From assembly GCA_020348925.1 (NCBI GenBank), contig CP070758.1:955878-976098 (forward strand): a stretch of DNA of 20,221 bases, read 5' to 3'. The stretch is from Gemmatimonadota bacterium. GTDB taxonomy: Bacteria; JBHIER01; G020348925. Made by a program: the position numbers and the translations under genes. Of this stretch, positions 1-7,344 are shown in pieces (within the stretch, counting starts at the first letter, position 1; each line of letters starts with the position of its first letter). The notes under the pieces are model-generated. The model saw only the letters and a list, made by a program, of their open reading frames with translations, was not told the origin of the DNA and made no database searches.

Positions 1-140
1 CAGTGATTCTCAAACCTGGTAGTATCCATAGAACTCCAGGTAATACCAAAGGCCGTATTATCCCCATCCGGCTGCCCCAGGGCAACCGAAACCAAAAGGC
101 CCATGGCCAGCACGACACAAAGAACGCTTAGCCTCTTCAT
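1..140 (-). CDS. Secreted protein of unknown function, N-terminal part only
   Basis: The minus strand opens with ATG at 138-140 and stays open for 46 codons to the window edge. The peptide begins MKRLSVLCVVLAMGLL and continues VSVALGQPDGDNT, a clear signal peptide with probable cleavage after ALG. A good ribosome binding site (AAGGAGA, 6 bases before the ATG) supports the start. Too little of the mature protein is present to name a family. Its long leader carries a strong sigma70-type promoter and two copies of the palindrome also found before the GH130 gene, so it is probably co-regulated with the sugar operon and may be an exported part of the same pathway. That link is inference from the shared operator. 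Confidence 0.75.
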   Translation of the reverse strand, partial: MKRLSVLCVVLAMGLLVSVALGQPDGDNTAFGITWSSMDTTRFENH

Positions 141-312
141 CGCTTTCTCCTTAATGTATTCTCCTCATCTCCCCCATTAATATCACAAAGGGAACATGAG
201 ATCTTGTTTCGGATTGTTAATGGATTAAAAAGGTTGTCACCAAAGAAGAATCACATCACGATTCGTCTAGCGATGAAACCCAGAATGATTTGTAAGAGAA
301 TGGATTACAGTT

Positions 313-377
313 ATCACCTCCTTTCTCTTCTAATATTTTGAAACGTAAACGTATATCGCTCGTAAATCACCTCCTTT
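313..377 (-). promoter_or_regulatory. Two perfect Shine-Dalgarno sequences without start codons
   Basis: The minus strand carries AAAGGAGGTGAT twice, at 366-377 and 313-324. Each is fully complementary to the usual 16S rRNA 3' end. Neither is followed at normal spacing by ATG, and no small reading frame is evident after either. Both lie in the leader, about 170-240 nt before the start at 140. They could be mRNA-stabilising ribosome sites like the STAB-SD of Bacillus cry3A leaders, or remnants of lost small genes. Confidence 0.45.
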
Positions 378-385
378 CAATTGCT

Positions 386-399
386 TCGAAGCGATTCGA
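386..399. promoter_or_regulatory. LacI-type operator, downstream copy in leader
   Basis: TCGAAGCGATTCGA fits the palindrome TCGAANCGNTTCGA with the central CG expected for LacI-family sites. It lies about 140 bp downstream of the main promoter, within the leader, and is immediately preceded on the minus strand by TATTAT, which could be the -10 of a second weak promoter, though no good -35 is visible. It could act as a roadblock or allow looping with 528-541. Confidence 0.7.
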
Positions 400-410
400 T
401 AATAAAGTGT

Positions 411-431
411 CAGGAAACACGAAGTGTCCTG
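411..431 (-). other. Hairpin between the two operators
   Basis: On the minus strand CAGGA-CAC, loop TTC, GTG-TT-TCCTG forms an 8-bp stem with a 2-nt bulge in the leader transcript. It is not followed by a clean T-tract, so it is not called a terminator. Confidence 0.35.
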
Positions 432-527
432 TCGTTCACTCCCAACAATATGGGCTATTTTATTCATAATGCTTGGAAACCGCTGTAACAAAACTATACT
501 AAGAAGAGGTCGGTAGAATCAAAATAC

Positions 528-541
528 TCGAACCGTTTCGA
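528..541. promoter_or_regulatory. LacI-type operator at the start site of the left promoter
   Basis: TCGAACCGTTTCGA matches TCGAANCGNTTCGA. It starts three bases after the TATTAT -10 and therefore covers the expected transcription start, the classical position for repression. The same arrangement occurs before the GH130 gene (8246-8259). The likely binder is the LacI-family protein encoded at 6276-7298. Confidence 0.8.
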
Positions 542-544
542 CAT

Positions 545-573
545 ATAATAAAAACTTTTACCCTCCCTGTCAA
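545..573 (-). promoter_or_regulatory. Sigma70-type promoter for the left-edge secreted gene
   Basis: On the minus strand a perfect TTGACA (568-573) and TATTAT (545-550) are separated by 17 bases. It lies just after the stop codon of the lipoprotein gene (611), which splits the left-edge gene from the operon transcript. Confidence 0.8.
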
Positions 574-610
574 GTGTTTTTTTGCTCGTATAAGAACTTT
601 TCTCACAAAA

Positions 611-2017
611 TTATTCAAGAATCCGCAGATTATTCAAGACATCCCCCTTAAAAATGCCAATCTTTTTCCCCAGACGATCTTTCCCCACAGCTACCCTCTC
701 CCCTTCTGGACTCCCGTAAATTCGAAATCCATTGATGGTTTCTAAGAATCCGTAATGATAATATTTTTCCGCAACGGGATTATTCACAATGGTCAACAGG
801 ATCATTAATGCCTCAAGAGTAGATTCAGCTCCTGAATTAAGATTGATTTCACTGGGACTATTGATACCGTCATACCCTCTGCCTGTCTCTGGACAGTACA
901 TTTCTCGACGAGCAGGATTATTTCCTCTGAGCCACGAGGCCACCAACCCAGCCAGTTTTGCGTATTTATCATCTCCAGTGGTTTCGTAGAGCTCAATCAA
1001 GCCCGAAACCATAGGCCGAATACCGTAAGAGATTTGAGGGAATCGATCTATTTTAGATTCTCCTTGAATCGAGACCTCAAAACTGTGGAGAAAATTTTCT
1101 GAGATTAAATGGATGTAAAAATTGTCCGCTTCCGTCTGGGCGGAGGCCATCCACTCCCTCTCTCCGAAGATTCTACCCGCACGGGCCAGGGCCTGGACCT
1201 GTCCATTTCCCCAGGCATGCCAATAGTTTTTCCAACTGAGATGGGCTCCGTAAGGGAACCGATCGAATCGTCCAAGCTGGTATTCAACCAAGGCTTGAGC
1301 GAACATTCTTATCATCTCTTCCACCCGAGGATCAGGGTGGATACTCCAATAGTCCAACAGAGCCAGGACAACCTCGGAGGTGGCATCTCCCCCTTCGGAT
1401 ACCAACCAGTCGGGGATTTGTATCCCAGCCACGGACGAGTATTTCCCGTGATTTTTCAAAAAGCTCCTCAGAGGGACAAAGGTACGTTCAATATGTGTGC
1501 GTAAGCTGTCTGCAAATAGTACGTCTATGGTGTTGAAAACTCTGTATCCATGGCACAATGCTCTCAGTCCACGGACCGCCCAGAATGAGAAGGATTTCTG
1601 GCTGGTCCTACCTTTGACATTGATAGTATGATCCTTATGAATAAAATTGAAGAATTCCCCATCCTCCTCCATGTACATCACGAAATTGAGGGCCCTCTTG
1701 GCCTTTTCCAATGATTTGTTGTCTCCAATGAGTTCGTAATGTTTAAGATAGACTAATACCGATCTGGCCACATCGTCCACACAAGCAATACCTTCCCCCT
1801 CAGCTTCGACCCACTGATAGTCCGGGTGTTCGGAGTAGATATGGGAAATTATCATGAAAGTCCCGTCTATCTCAACATGTTCATTCAAGTAATCCAGATG
1901 TTGTAGATTGATAAGTTGAGTAATCCCCCAGTTTTTCTCACTGCTTGAGCATTGAACAAAGAGCCCTGCAGTACAGATGATCAGTAAAACCGATGAGACT
2001 TTGAACAGTGTTGCCAT
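611..2017 (-). CDS. (alpha/alpha)6-barrel lipoprotein, putative glycoside-active enzyme
   Basis: This 468-residue protein starts with a lipoprotein signal (MATLFKVSSVLLIICTAG, then LFVQC with the lipid-modified Cys at 23, followed by SSSE), so it should be anchored in a membrane facing the periplasm or the outside. The rest is helix-rich with recurrent aromatic and Gly-Asn patterns. The motif EGIACVDDVARSV (residues 75-87) resembles the VDD-AR motif of (alpha/alpha)6 domains found beside or fused to mannoside enzymes and glycosyltransferases. I cannot name the exact family or reaction. It is the last gene of the ABC transporter/GH130 operon, 7 bp after the permease stop, with AAAGGAGAG before the ATG. 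A plausible role is trimming or epimerising an oligosaccharide before import. Confidence in the fold is moderate and in the activity low. Confidence 0.7.
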   Translation of the reverse strand: MATLFKVSSVLLIICTAGLFVQCSSSEKNWGITQLINLQHLDYLNEHVEIDGTFMIISHIYSEHPDYQWVEAEGEGIACVDDVARSVLVYLKHYELIGDNKSLEKAKRALNFVMYMEEDGEFFNFIHKDHTINVKGRTSQKSFSFWAVRGLRALCHGYRVFNTIDVLFADSLRTHIERTFVPLRSFLKNHGKYSSVAGIQIPDWLVSEGGDATSEVVLALLDYWSIHPDPRVEEMIRMFAQALVEYQLGRFDRFPYGAHLSWKNYWHAWGNGQVQALARAGRIFGEREWMASAQTEADNFYIHLISENFLHSFEVSIQGESKIDRFPQISYGIRPMVSGLIELYETTGDDKYAKLAGLVASWLRGNNPARREMYCPETGRGYDGINSPSEINLNSGAESTLEALMILLTIVNNPVAEKYYHYGFLETINGFRIYGSPEGERVAVGKDRLGKKIGIFKGDVLNNLRILE

Positions 2018-2024
2018 CTCTCCT

Positions 2025-2843
2025 TTACCCCTTCAATCCTGTGGTGGCCATACTCTGAATAAAGTGTCTCTGGAAGAAGATGTAGACCACCAACACCGGG
2101 ATGGTCAACATCATGGCCGCGGCCAGCCTGACCCCGATCAAGTTTTCCGCTTGTCCCCCCACTGCAAAAAGGGCCACCATCTGCGGCATGGTCATGATCT
2201 CTGTCTTTTTGATGACAATCAGCGGCCACAGCACCTCGTTCCAGGTCATCATGAAGACAATAATACCCACTGTAACCAGAGCCGGCACAGAAAGAGGCCA
2301 CACAATCTGGAACAGGATGCGCAGTTCTGAGCAGCCGTCTATCCGAGCTGCATCGATCACATCCTGGGGGATGGCTTTAAAAAACTGTCTGAAGAGAATT
2401 ATACCGAAGGCGTTTATCATGTAAGGGACGATGAGGGCCAAATAGGTATCCGTCCACCCCAATTTAACAATGAGCACATACATGGGGATCAATGTGATCT
2501 GAAAGGGGATCATCATGGTAAAAAGAATAACGGTGAAAATGATCTCTCTGCCCTTAAATTTCAGTCGGGACAGAGCATAGCCCACCATGGAGCTGAATAC
2601 TAAAACCGAGGCGGTTACCGAAGCGGATACGATCAGGCTGTTGAAGAACGCTCTGACGACTGGAATCTTTTCCAGGACCAGACGATAGCTCTCCGCGGTG
2701 ATGCGGGATCCGAAAAAGGAAAGCTGAGGAATTTCATATTCGGGTTTGAGGGTAGCCGCAGCCATCCACAGAAAGGGGTAGATGAAGGTAAACGCCCCTA
2801 CCATTAAGGCCAGATAGAACAGTGTTCGTTTAAACATTGCCAT
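2025..2843 (-). CDS. Carbohydrate ABC transporter permease, MalG type
   Basis: This 272-residue inner-membrane protein of the MalG/UgpE/MsmG family has about six transmembrane segments. It starts with the usual helix and FIYPFLWMAAATLKP at residues 20-34. The EAA loop that docks on the ATPase is clear at residues 164-182 (DAARIDGCSELRILFQIVW). Length is normal for the family. It begins 15 bp after the other permease and is followed after 7 bp by the lipoprotein gene. Two ATGs lie close together (residues 1 and 3), and the second has the slightly better purine spacing. It should form the channel heterodimer with the product of 2859-3752. The substrate cannot be read from the permease; the neighbouring GH130 suggests a beta-mannoside. 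Confidence 0.93.
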   Translation of the reverse strand: MAMFKRTLFYLALMVGAFTFIYPFLWMAAATLKPEYEIPQLSFFGSRITAESYRLVLEKIPVVRAFFNSLIVSASVTASVLVFSSMVGYALSRLKFKGREIIFTVILFTMMIPFQITLIPMYVLIVKLGWTDTYLALIVPYMINAFGIILFRQFFKAIPQDVIDAARIDGCSELRILFQIVWPLSVPALVTVGIIVFMMTWNEVLWPLIVIKKTEIMTMPQMVALFAVGGQAENLIGVRLAAAMMLTIPVLVVYIFFQRHFIQSMATTGLKG

Positions 2844-2858
2844 CTCTTTCTCGTGGAA

Positions 2859-3752
2859 TTACGTGTACGTATCCGTCTCCACAATCTTCCGCTGCACCAG
2901 AACCACGCTCAGAATCACCGCGGCCAGAACAAACCCCATGCTCGCCGCGTAGCCCATTTTGTAGAAGCTGAAGGCCTCCTTATAAATATACAAAAAGGTG
3001 GAAAGGGTACTGTTGAGAGGCCCTCCGCTCGTCATCACATAGGGCTCGATGAAGAGGGAGAAACCGTTGATGGTCGATAGGATGACCACCAGAACAACCA
3101 CCGGATTGATGACCGGGATCGTTATTTTCAGGAACTGTTGAATCTTTGATGCACCGTCCAGTTCGGCCACCTCGTACAGATTCCTGGGCACACTCTGTAG
3201 ACCGGCTAAGAAAAGGACCACGTAGAAGCCAACGTTCTTCCAGGTGGCCATAATGGCGATGGAGGGCATGGCCAGCGTAGTGCTCGTCAGCCACGGCACT
3301 CGTGACAGTCCCAATTTCGAAAGGGATAGATTTATCAACCCGGTGTCGGTCGAATAGAGTTGCTGCCAAAGGATGGTGACCACCACCCCGGAAATCACCA
3401 CCGGCAGAAAAAAGGCGGCTCTGAAGAATCCCCGGAACCGGATGTGCTGATTCAAAATCTCCGCCAGAACCAGAGCCACGGCGATCTGCAGGGGAATATG
3501 GATGATCAGGAACCGAGCCGTATTCCACAGCGATTTCCAGAACAGAGGGTCGTGAAGAAGTGTCGCAAAATTCCCCAGACCGATCCACTGCATGGGGCCC
3601 ACGATGTTCCAGCGGTGAAAAACAAGAATAAAAGAGAAGATCAAAGGGTAGGCGGTAAAAACGAGAAAAAAGATGATATAGGGCAGAACAAAGAGATAGC
3701 CAGCTCTATCACCCTTCTCCTTCTCCGTCTGGATGGGGGTTCTCTGCTCCAT
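2859..3752 (-). CDS. Carbohydrate ABC transporter permease, MalF type
   Basis: This is a permease of the MalF/UgpA/MsmF family, 297 residues, without the large periplasmic loop of enterobacterial MalF. An N-terminal hydrophilic tail precedes GYLFVLPYIIFFLVFTAYP. The EAA loop is at about residues 194-213 (EVAELDGASKIQQFLKITIP). I chose the ATG at 3752, six bases after the ATPase stop. A TTG at 3758 directly abutting that stop would add two residues. Neither has a strong ribosome site, so translation is probably coupled to the ATPase gene. It pairs with the MalG-type permease and lies in the middle of the operon. Confidence 0.93.
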   Translation of the reverse strand: MEQRTPIQTEKEKGDRAGYLFVLPYIIFFLVFTAYPLIFSFILVFHRWNIVGPMQWIGLGNFATLLHDPLFWKSLWNTARFLIIHIPLQIAVALVLAEILNQHIRFRGFFRAAFFLPVVISGVVVTILWQQLYSTDTGLINLSLSKLGLSRVPWLTSTTLAMPSIAIMATWKNVGFYVVLFLAGLQSVPRNLYEVAELDGASKIQQFLKITIPVINPVVVLVVILSTINGFSLFIEPYVMTSGGPLNSTLSTFLYIYKEAFSFYKMGYAASMGFVLAAVILSVVLVQRKIVETDTYT

Positions 3753-3758
3753 AACCAA

Positions 3759-4841
3759 TCAGATTCTGTTTCCGGTCTCCCGGTCAAAGAGATGCAACTT
3801 ACTGAGATCAAAGATTACATCTATGGTTTCACCCATAGAAATCTGGGTTTGAGGAGATACTCTGGTCATAAAAGGAGTATCGCCCTTTCTCAAATACAGA
3901 AATATCTCATTTCCCATGAGTTCAATGACTTCGGCAGTAGCTCTGACTATTGATCGTTCGGAAAGTCTTGGCTCGGCTGAAATGTCGTGAATGTCCTCCG
4001 GTCTGATACCCAATACGACCTCTGTTGTTCGCTCCAGCTTCCCCTGAAACGTTTGGGGCATGCTCACTCTTATGTCTTTGCCGACAAAAGTGTTGTTTTC
4101 AATGCTCCCCTGGAAAACATTCATGGGCGGGCTGCCGATGAAGCCGGCCACAAAAAGATTGGCCGGACTGTTGTAAAGGTTGAGTGGGATTTCGATCTGC
4201 TGCACTATCCCGTCTTGAATCACGGCGATCCGTTCTCCCATGGTCATAGCTTCCACCTGATCGTGGGTCACATAAATCATGGTGGCTTCCAGTCGGCTGT
4301 GGAGTTTGCTGATCTCGGCTCGCATCTGGACCCTCAGTTTCGCATCCAGATTGGAGAGAGGTTCATCAAAGAGAAAAACTTTGGGTTGACGCACAATGGC
4401 CCTCCCCACGGCTACCCGCTGGCGTTCTCCGCCAGAGAGAGCTTTGGGTTTACGGTGCAGGAGATCGCCGATCCCCAAGATGTCGGCCGCCTCTCTGACC
4501 CTTCTGTCTATTTCGGTTTTGGAACGCTTGCGAAGCTTGAGGGCAAAGGCGAGGTTCTGATATACGGTCATATGGGGATACAGGGCGTAGTTCTGGAAGA
4601 CCATAGCGATATCGCGATCCTTAGGGGGAATATGGTTGATCAATACATTATCAATATAAATCTCTCCCCGCGAAAGGCTCTCCAGACCGGCGATCAACCT
4701 CAAGATAGTCGATTTCCCGCACCCCGACGGCCCCACCCAGACCATGAATTCCCGATCTTTCACCTCCAGAGTGACGTCCTTGGCCGCCACGACTTGGTTG
4801 TCAAAGATCTTGTACACATTTTTTAAGAGGACATGGGCCAT
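3759..4841 (-). CDS. Sugar ABC transporter ATPase, MalK/UgpC/MsmX type
   Basis: This 360-residue ATPase has all nucleotide-binding motifs: Walker A GPSGCGKST (37-45), Q-loop Q83 in VFQNYALYPH, signature LSGGERQ (135-141), Walker B VFLFDE (155-160), D-loop SNLDAKLR and switch His193 in VTHD. The C-terminal third is the OB-fold/TOBE regulatory domain of CUT1 transporters (LGIRPEDI and nearby). It energises the two permeases. A good ribosome site (AGGAGG, 5 bases before ATG) lies in the 18-bp gap after the binding-protein gene. Many Gram-positive CUT1 operons borrow a shared ATPase, whereas here a dedicated copy is present, making the transporter self-contained. Confidence 0.96.
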   Translation of the reverse strand: MAHVLLKNVYKIFDNQVVAAKDVTLEVKDREFMVWVGPSGCGKSTILRLIAGLESLSRGEIYIDNVLINHIPPKDRDIAMVFQNYALYPHMTVYQNLAFALKLRKRSKTEIDRRVREAADILGIGDLLHRKPKALSGGERQRVAVGRAIVRQPKVFLFDEPLSNLDAKLRVQMRAEISKLHSRLEATMIYVTHDQVEAMTMGERIAVIQDGIVQQIEIPLNLYNSPANLFVAGFIGSPPMNVFQGSIENNTFVGKDIRVSMPQTFQGKLERTTEVVLGIRPEDIHDISAEPRLSERSIVRATAEVIELMGNEIFLYLRKGDTPFMTRVSPQTQISMGETIDVIFDLSKLHLFDRETGNRI

Positions 4842-4859
4842 GTGGTCCTCCTGAAGAAG

Positions 4860-6161
4860 TTATTTTCGCCTCAATATCTTTTCGCTTCGGATGGCCGCAT
4901 CTCGAACGGCCTGTTGAGGATCCTTCCTCCCATAGATGCAACAGGCTTCATACTCCTGGGAGATGGCCTCAAAGACCTCCTGGAGGTAGGGCGAGTTGTC
5001 CACTCCAACCGTATGGGGCAGGAGGGCGGCGAACTTCTCCATCATCGGATTCCTTCGGAAATAATCCTGAAAAGTCGTATCTGACAAAAGAGCTTTGCGC
5101 AGGGGAAGTTGATCACAGATTTCCAGAAGGCGCAGATCATTGTCCGTGCCAAGCATAAATTTTACAAACTCCCAGGCTTGCTGGGGATACTTGGTTGTAC
5201 CAAAAATGGCAATGTTTTTATAATCACCATATGTCACCTGGGAGCCCTGATACTCATCGGGTACTGGTAGGGGAGCAATGTCGTATTCGAAACCCTCGGG
5301 CTTATTCTTTTCCGTGTGGGCGATGTTCCAGGGACCAGTAATGTGAACGGCCACTTTACCCTGCAGAAAGGCATCCCCGGTGAATGAAACCCTGGGGAAA
5401 TATCCCTTTTGATAACCCTCGGCCCAGAATTGAAAAACCCGGACCGCTTCCCGATTGTCAAAATCCACCTGGCCATCTTTCAGCAACGTGTGACCACCTG
5501 ATGCGACGATGTAGAAGACATAAAAATCGAAGAGCCGTTCCCGCCATTCAGCCCTCATATTGGGATCGGCAACCCATCGGTCGTATTGTCCGTCGCCGTC
5601 GAGATCCGTAGTGAGTTTGGCCGCTGCACTCATGAATTCGGAATACGTTTGTGGTGGACTTCCGATATGGGCATCCCTGAACAACTTCGTATTATATTGC
5701 ATCATGATCGGGTTTCCCTTCCACGGCACTTGATAGATGTGACCGTCCGGGGACCGGAAGGATTCTATCAACTCCCTTGGCGTCCGATCTTCCATGAATG
5801 TCTCAAAATCCTCGAATTGATCAACTGCCACCAGAGCCCCTGCCTCCACGAATTGTCCGGTTACACCGGGCCAGATGTTGGAACAGACATCAGGCGTCGT
5901 TCCCCCGGCAATGGCCGCCAGGAGCACCTCCTCGCCCGACCGGCTCTCGGGCAGTGGCTGCATGATTAGCCGAACATCAGGGTGGGATTCGTTCCACCTC
6001 TTCACCACCTCCTCGGCCAGATCGATCTCCTGCTGGTTGGATGACGGCCAATAGACGAGCTCGACTTTGCCGTCCTTTTCCCCGGTCTTAGAACTGCAAC
6101 CGAAAATAATGATGGCACACCCGGTAAGGGCCAGCAACACAAGGGAGAGTTTTTTAAACAC
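4860..6161 (-). CDS. Extracellular solute-binding lipoprotein, family 1 (sugar)
   Basis: This is a family 1 solute-binding protein of about 433 residues with a lipoprotein signal ending IIIFGCSSKTGEK. It captures oligosaccharide outside the inner membrane and delivers it to the two permeases. Typical CUT1 features are VELVYWPSSNQQEIDLAEEV near the start, MMQYNTKLFRDAHIGSPPQT, and a late Trp-rich hinge (PQQAWEFVKFM). Two GTG codons compete as start, at 6167 and 6161. AAGGAAGGTGA sits only two bases from the first but eight from the second, so I prefer 6161. It follows the LacI gene after 108 bp, the largest gap in the operon, but no clear operator or promoter was found in that gap. Confidence 0.92.
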   Translation of the reverse strand: MFKKLSLVLLALTGCAIIIFGCSSKTGEKDGKVELVYWPSSNQQEIDLAEEVVKRWNESHPDVRLIMQPLPESRSGEEVLLAAIAGGTTPDVCSNIWPGVTGQFVEAGALVAVDQFEDFETFMEDRTPRELIESFRSPDGHIYQVPWKGNPIMMQYNTKLFRDAHIGSPPQTYSEFMSAAAKLTTDLDGDGQYDRWVADPNMRAEWRERLFDFYVFYIVASGGHTLLKDGQVDFDNREAVRVFQFWAEGYQKGYFPRVSFTGDAFLQGKVAVHITGPWNIAHTEKNKPEGFEYDIAPLPVPDEYQGSQVTYGDYKNIAIFGTTKYPQQAWEFVKFMLGTDNDLRLLEICDQLPLRKALLSDTTFQDYFRRNPMMEKFAALLPHTVGVDNSPYLQEVFEAISQEYEACCIYGRKDPQQAVRDAAIRSEKILRRK

Positions 6162-6275
6162 GTTCACCTTCCTTTGTAGCAGACTAACATCTGTGCTCCG
6201 TCACCCCGTCTCTATTCCTTAAACTGTGGATTGTCCATTGCTTTGGAAAGAGGGCTGTTCGATTTTTAGTATCTG

Positions 6276-7298
6276 TCAGACCTTTGTAGCACCACAGGAG
6301 CCTCTGACTATCAGTTCTGTAGCGATGAGTGTTTTTTCATTGAATTTGTCTCCGGAGTCAATGAGTTCAACAATTTTTCGTACGGCCAAAGTACCCATCT
6401 CTTCCTTGGGCACCCTCATTGTAGTCAGTGGAGGATGAGTATGTGTGGCGACCTCAATATCATCGAAACCAACGACGGCCAAATCATCAGGGACTTTTAA
6501 TTGGGCTTCCCTCGCCGCACGAATGCTACCCATGGCCATGGAGTCGTTCGTGGCAAAAAGAGCGGTCGGCGGAGTGGACAATTTTAGCAATTTCCTGGCG
6601 GCTCGATAGCCATCCTCTGCAGAAGAGTCGGGTAGGTCTTTTGCCACCAAGCTGCTGTTTTTAGGCAGCCCAAACTCTTCCAAGGCCTGTCCGTACCCCT
6701 TGAATCGGTCACTGATGCTGGGATGATCAATTGTACCTCCGATGAATCCAATGCGACGGTGACCCAGCCTGATGAGGTGAACGACAGCTTCATAAGCACC
6801 CTGAAGATTATCAATGAGCACTGAGGGAAACTTGCCTTCTTTGGGGAAATAATCGATCAACACTACAGGGATACCCGAGTTCTTTATATACAAAATCAGT
6901 GCATCGCTGACCTTTCCAGTTAATATTACCCCATCGACGTTCTTCTCCATGAGATAGCGTGGGATTGATTTTTTGGGGTTAAATTCTTCATGAACAGTCG
7001 TCAGCAAGACATAGTAATTATGCTTTCGTGCCTCAAACTCTGTGCCCAGAAATATTCTGGTGTAAAAAGGCTCGGCCTGATAGAAGTATTTATCAGCCAG
7101 AATAAATCCTATATTTCCAGTCTTTCGGGTGGCTAACACCCTGGCGGACCTGCGAGGATGGTAATTAAGTTCCCGGATTGCTTTCAACACTTTTTGACGT
7201 GTGGCTTGACTGATATGCTTTCCTTCATTAATAACCAAAGAGACGGTCGACTGAGCCACTCCAGCTTTGCGCGCTACATCTTTAATGGTCGGTGACAT
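6276..7298 (-). CDS. LacI-family transcriptional repressor of the sugar operon
   Basis: This is a 340-residue LacI/GalR regulator. The N-terminal helix-turn-helix is complete (IKDVARKAGVAQSTVSLVIN, residues 5-24), followed by the hinge helix PRRSARVLATRKTGNIGF, whose Leu normally inserts at a central CpG step. A periplasmic-binding-protein-like effector domain follows, with VDGVILTG, RLGHRRIGFIGG, ALFATNDSMAMG and VVGFDDIEVA. It lies between the GH130 and transporter genes, 46 bp after GH130, with AAAGGAT before its ATG, so it is inside the operon it probably controls. Three palindromes TCGAANCGNTTCGA at the two local promoters are the obvious targets. The inducer is presumably a sugar or sugar phosphate from the GH130 pathway; this is inference. 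Confidence 0.93.
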   Translation of the reverse strand: MSPTIKDVARKAGVAQSTVSLVINEGKHISQATRQKVLKAIRELNYHPRRSARVLATRKTGNIGFILADKYFYQAEPFYTRIFLGTEFEARKHNYYVLLTTVHEEFNPKKSIPRYLMEKNVDGVILTGKVSDALILYIKNSGIPVVLIDYFPKEGKFPSVLIDNLQGAYEAVVHLIRLGHRRIGFIGGTIDHPSISDRFKGYGQALEEFGLPKNSSLVAKDLPDSSAEDGYRAARKLLKLSTPPTALFATNDSMAMGSIRAAREAQLKVPDDLAVVGFDDIEVATHTHPPLTTMRVPKEEMGTLAVRKIVELIDSGDKFNEKTLIATELIVRGSCGATKV

Positions 7299-7344
7299 TG
7301 AGGATCCTTTTTGAAAATGACCACATTTCGAAAAACAATACCGC

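Larger units (their letters stand above)
141..610 (-). other. 470-bp intergenic leader with promoter, two operators and two free Shine-Dalgarno sequences
   Basis: No gene is seen between the stop of the lipoprotein gene and the left-edge secreted protein. The stretch holds, in minus-strand order, a promoter (545-573), an operator (528-541), a hairpin (411-431), a second operator (386-399) and two perfect but unused Shine-Dalgarno sequences (366-377 and 313-324). Transcription from this promoter would give a 5' leader of about 390-400 nt. No convincing terminator for the upstream operon was seen. Confidence 0.6.

Noticed and set aside
313-377. ATCACCTCCTTT read on the plus strand as a 16S rRNA 3' end
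   Set aside because: Only the anti-Shine-Dalgarno-like dozen bases are present, twice, with no other rRNA sequence; it is better read as Shine-Dalgarno on the minus strand.
1109-1504. 131-codon plus-strand frame antisense to the lipoprotein gene
   Set aside because: The minus-strand protein has a signal peptide and conserved-looking motifs; the plus frame has no support.
6168-6275. Separate promoter/operator before the solute-binding protein gene
   Set aside because: No paired hexamers and no TCGAANCGNTTCGA site; only a half-like TCGAAC is present.
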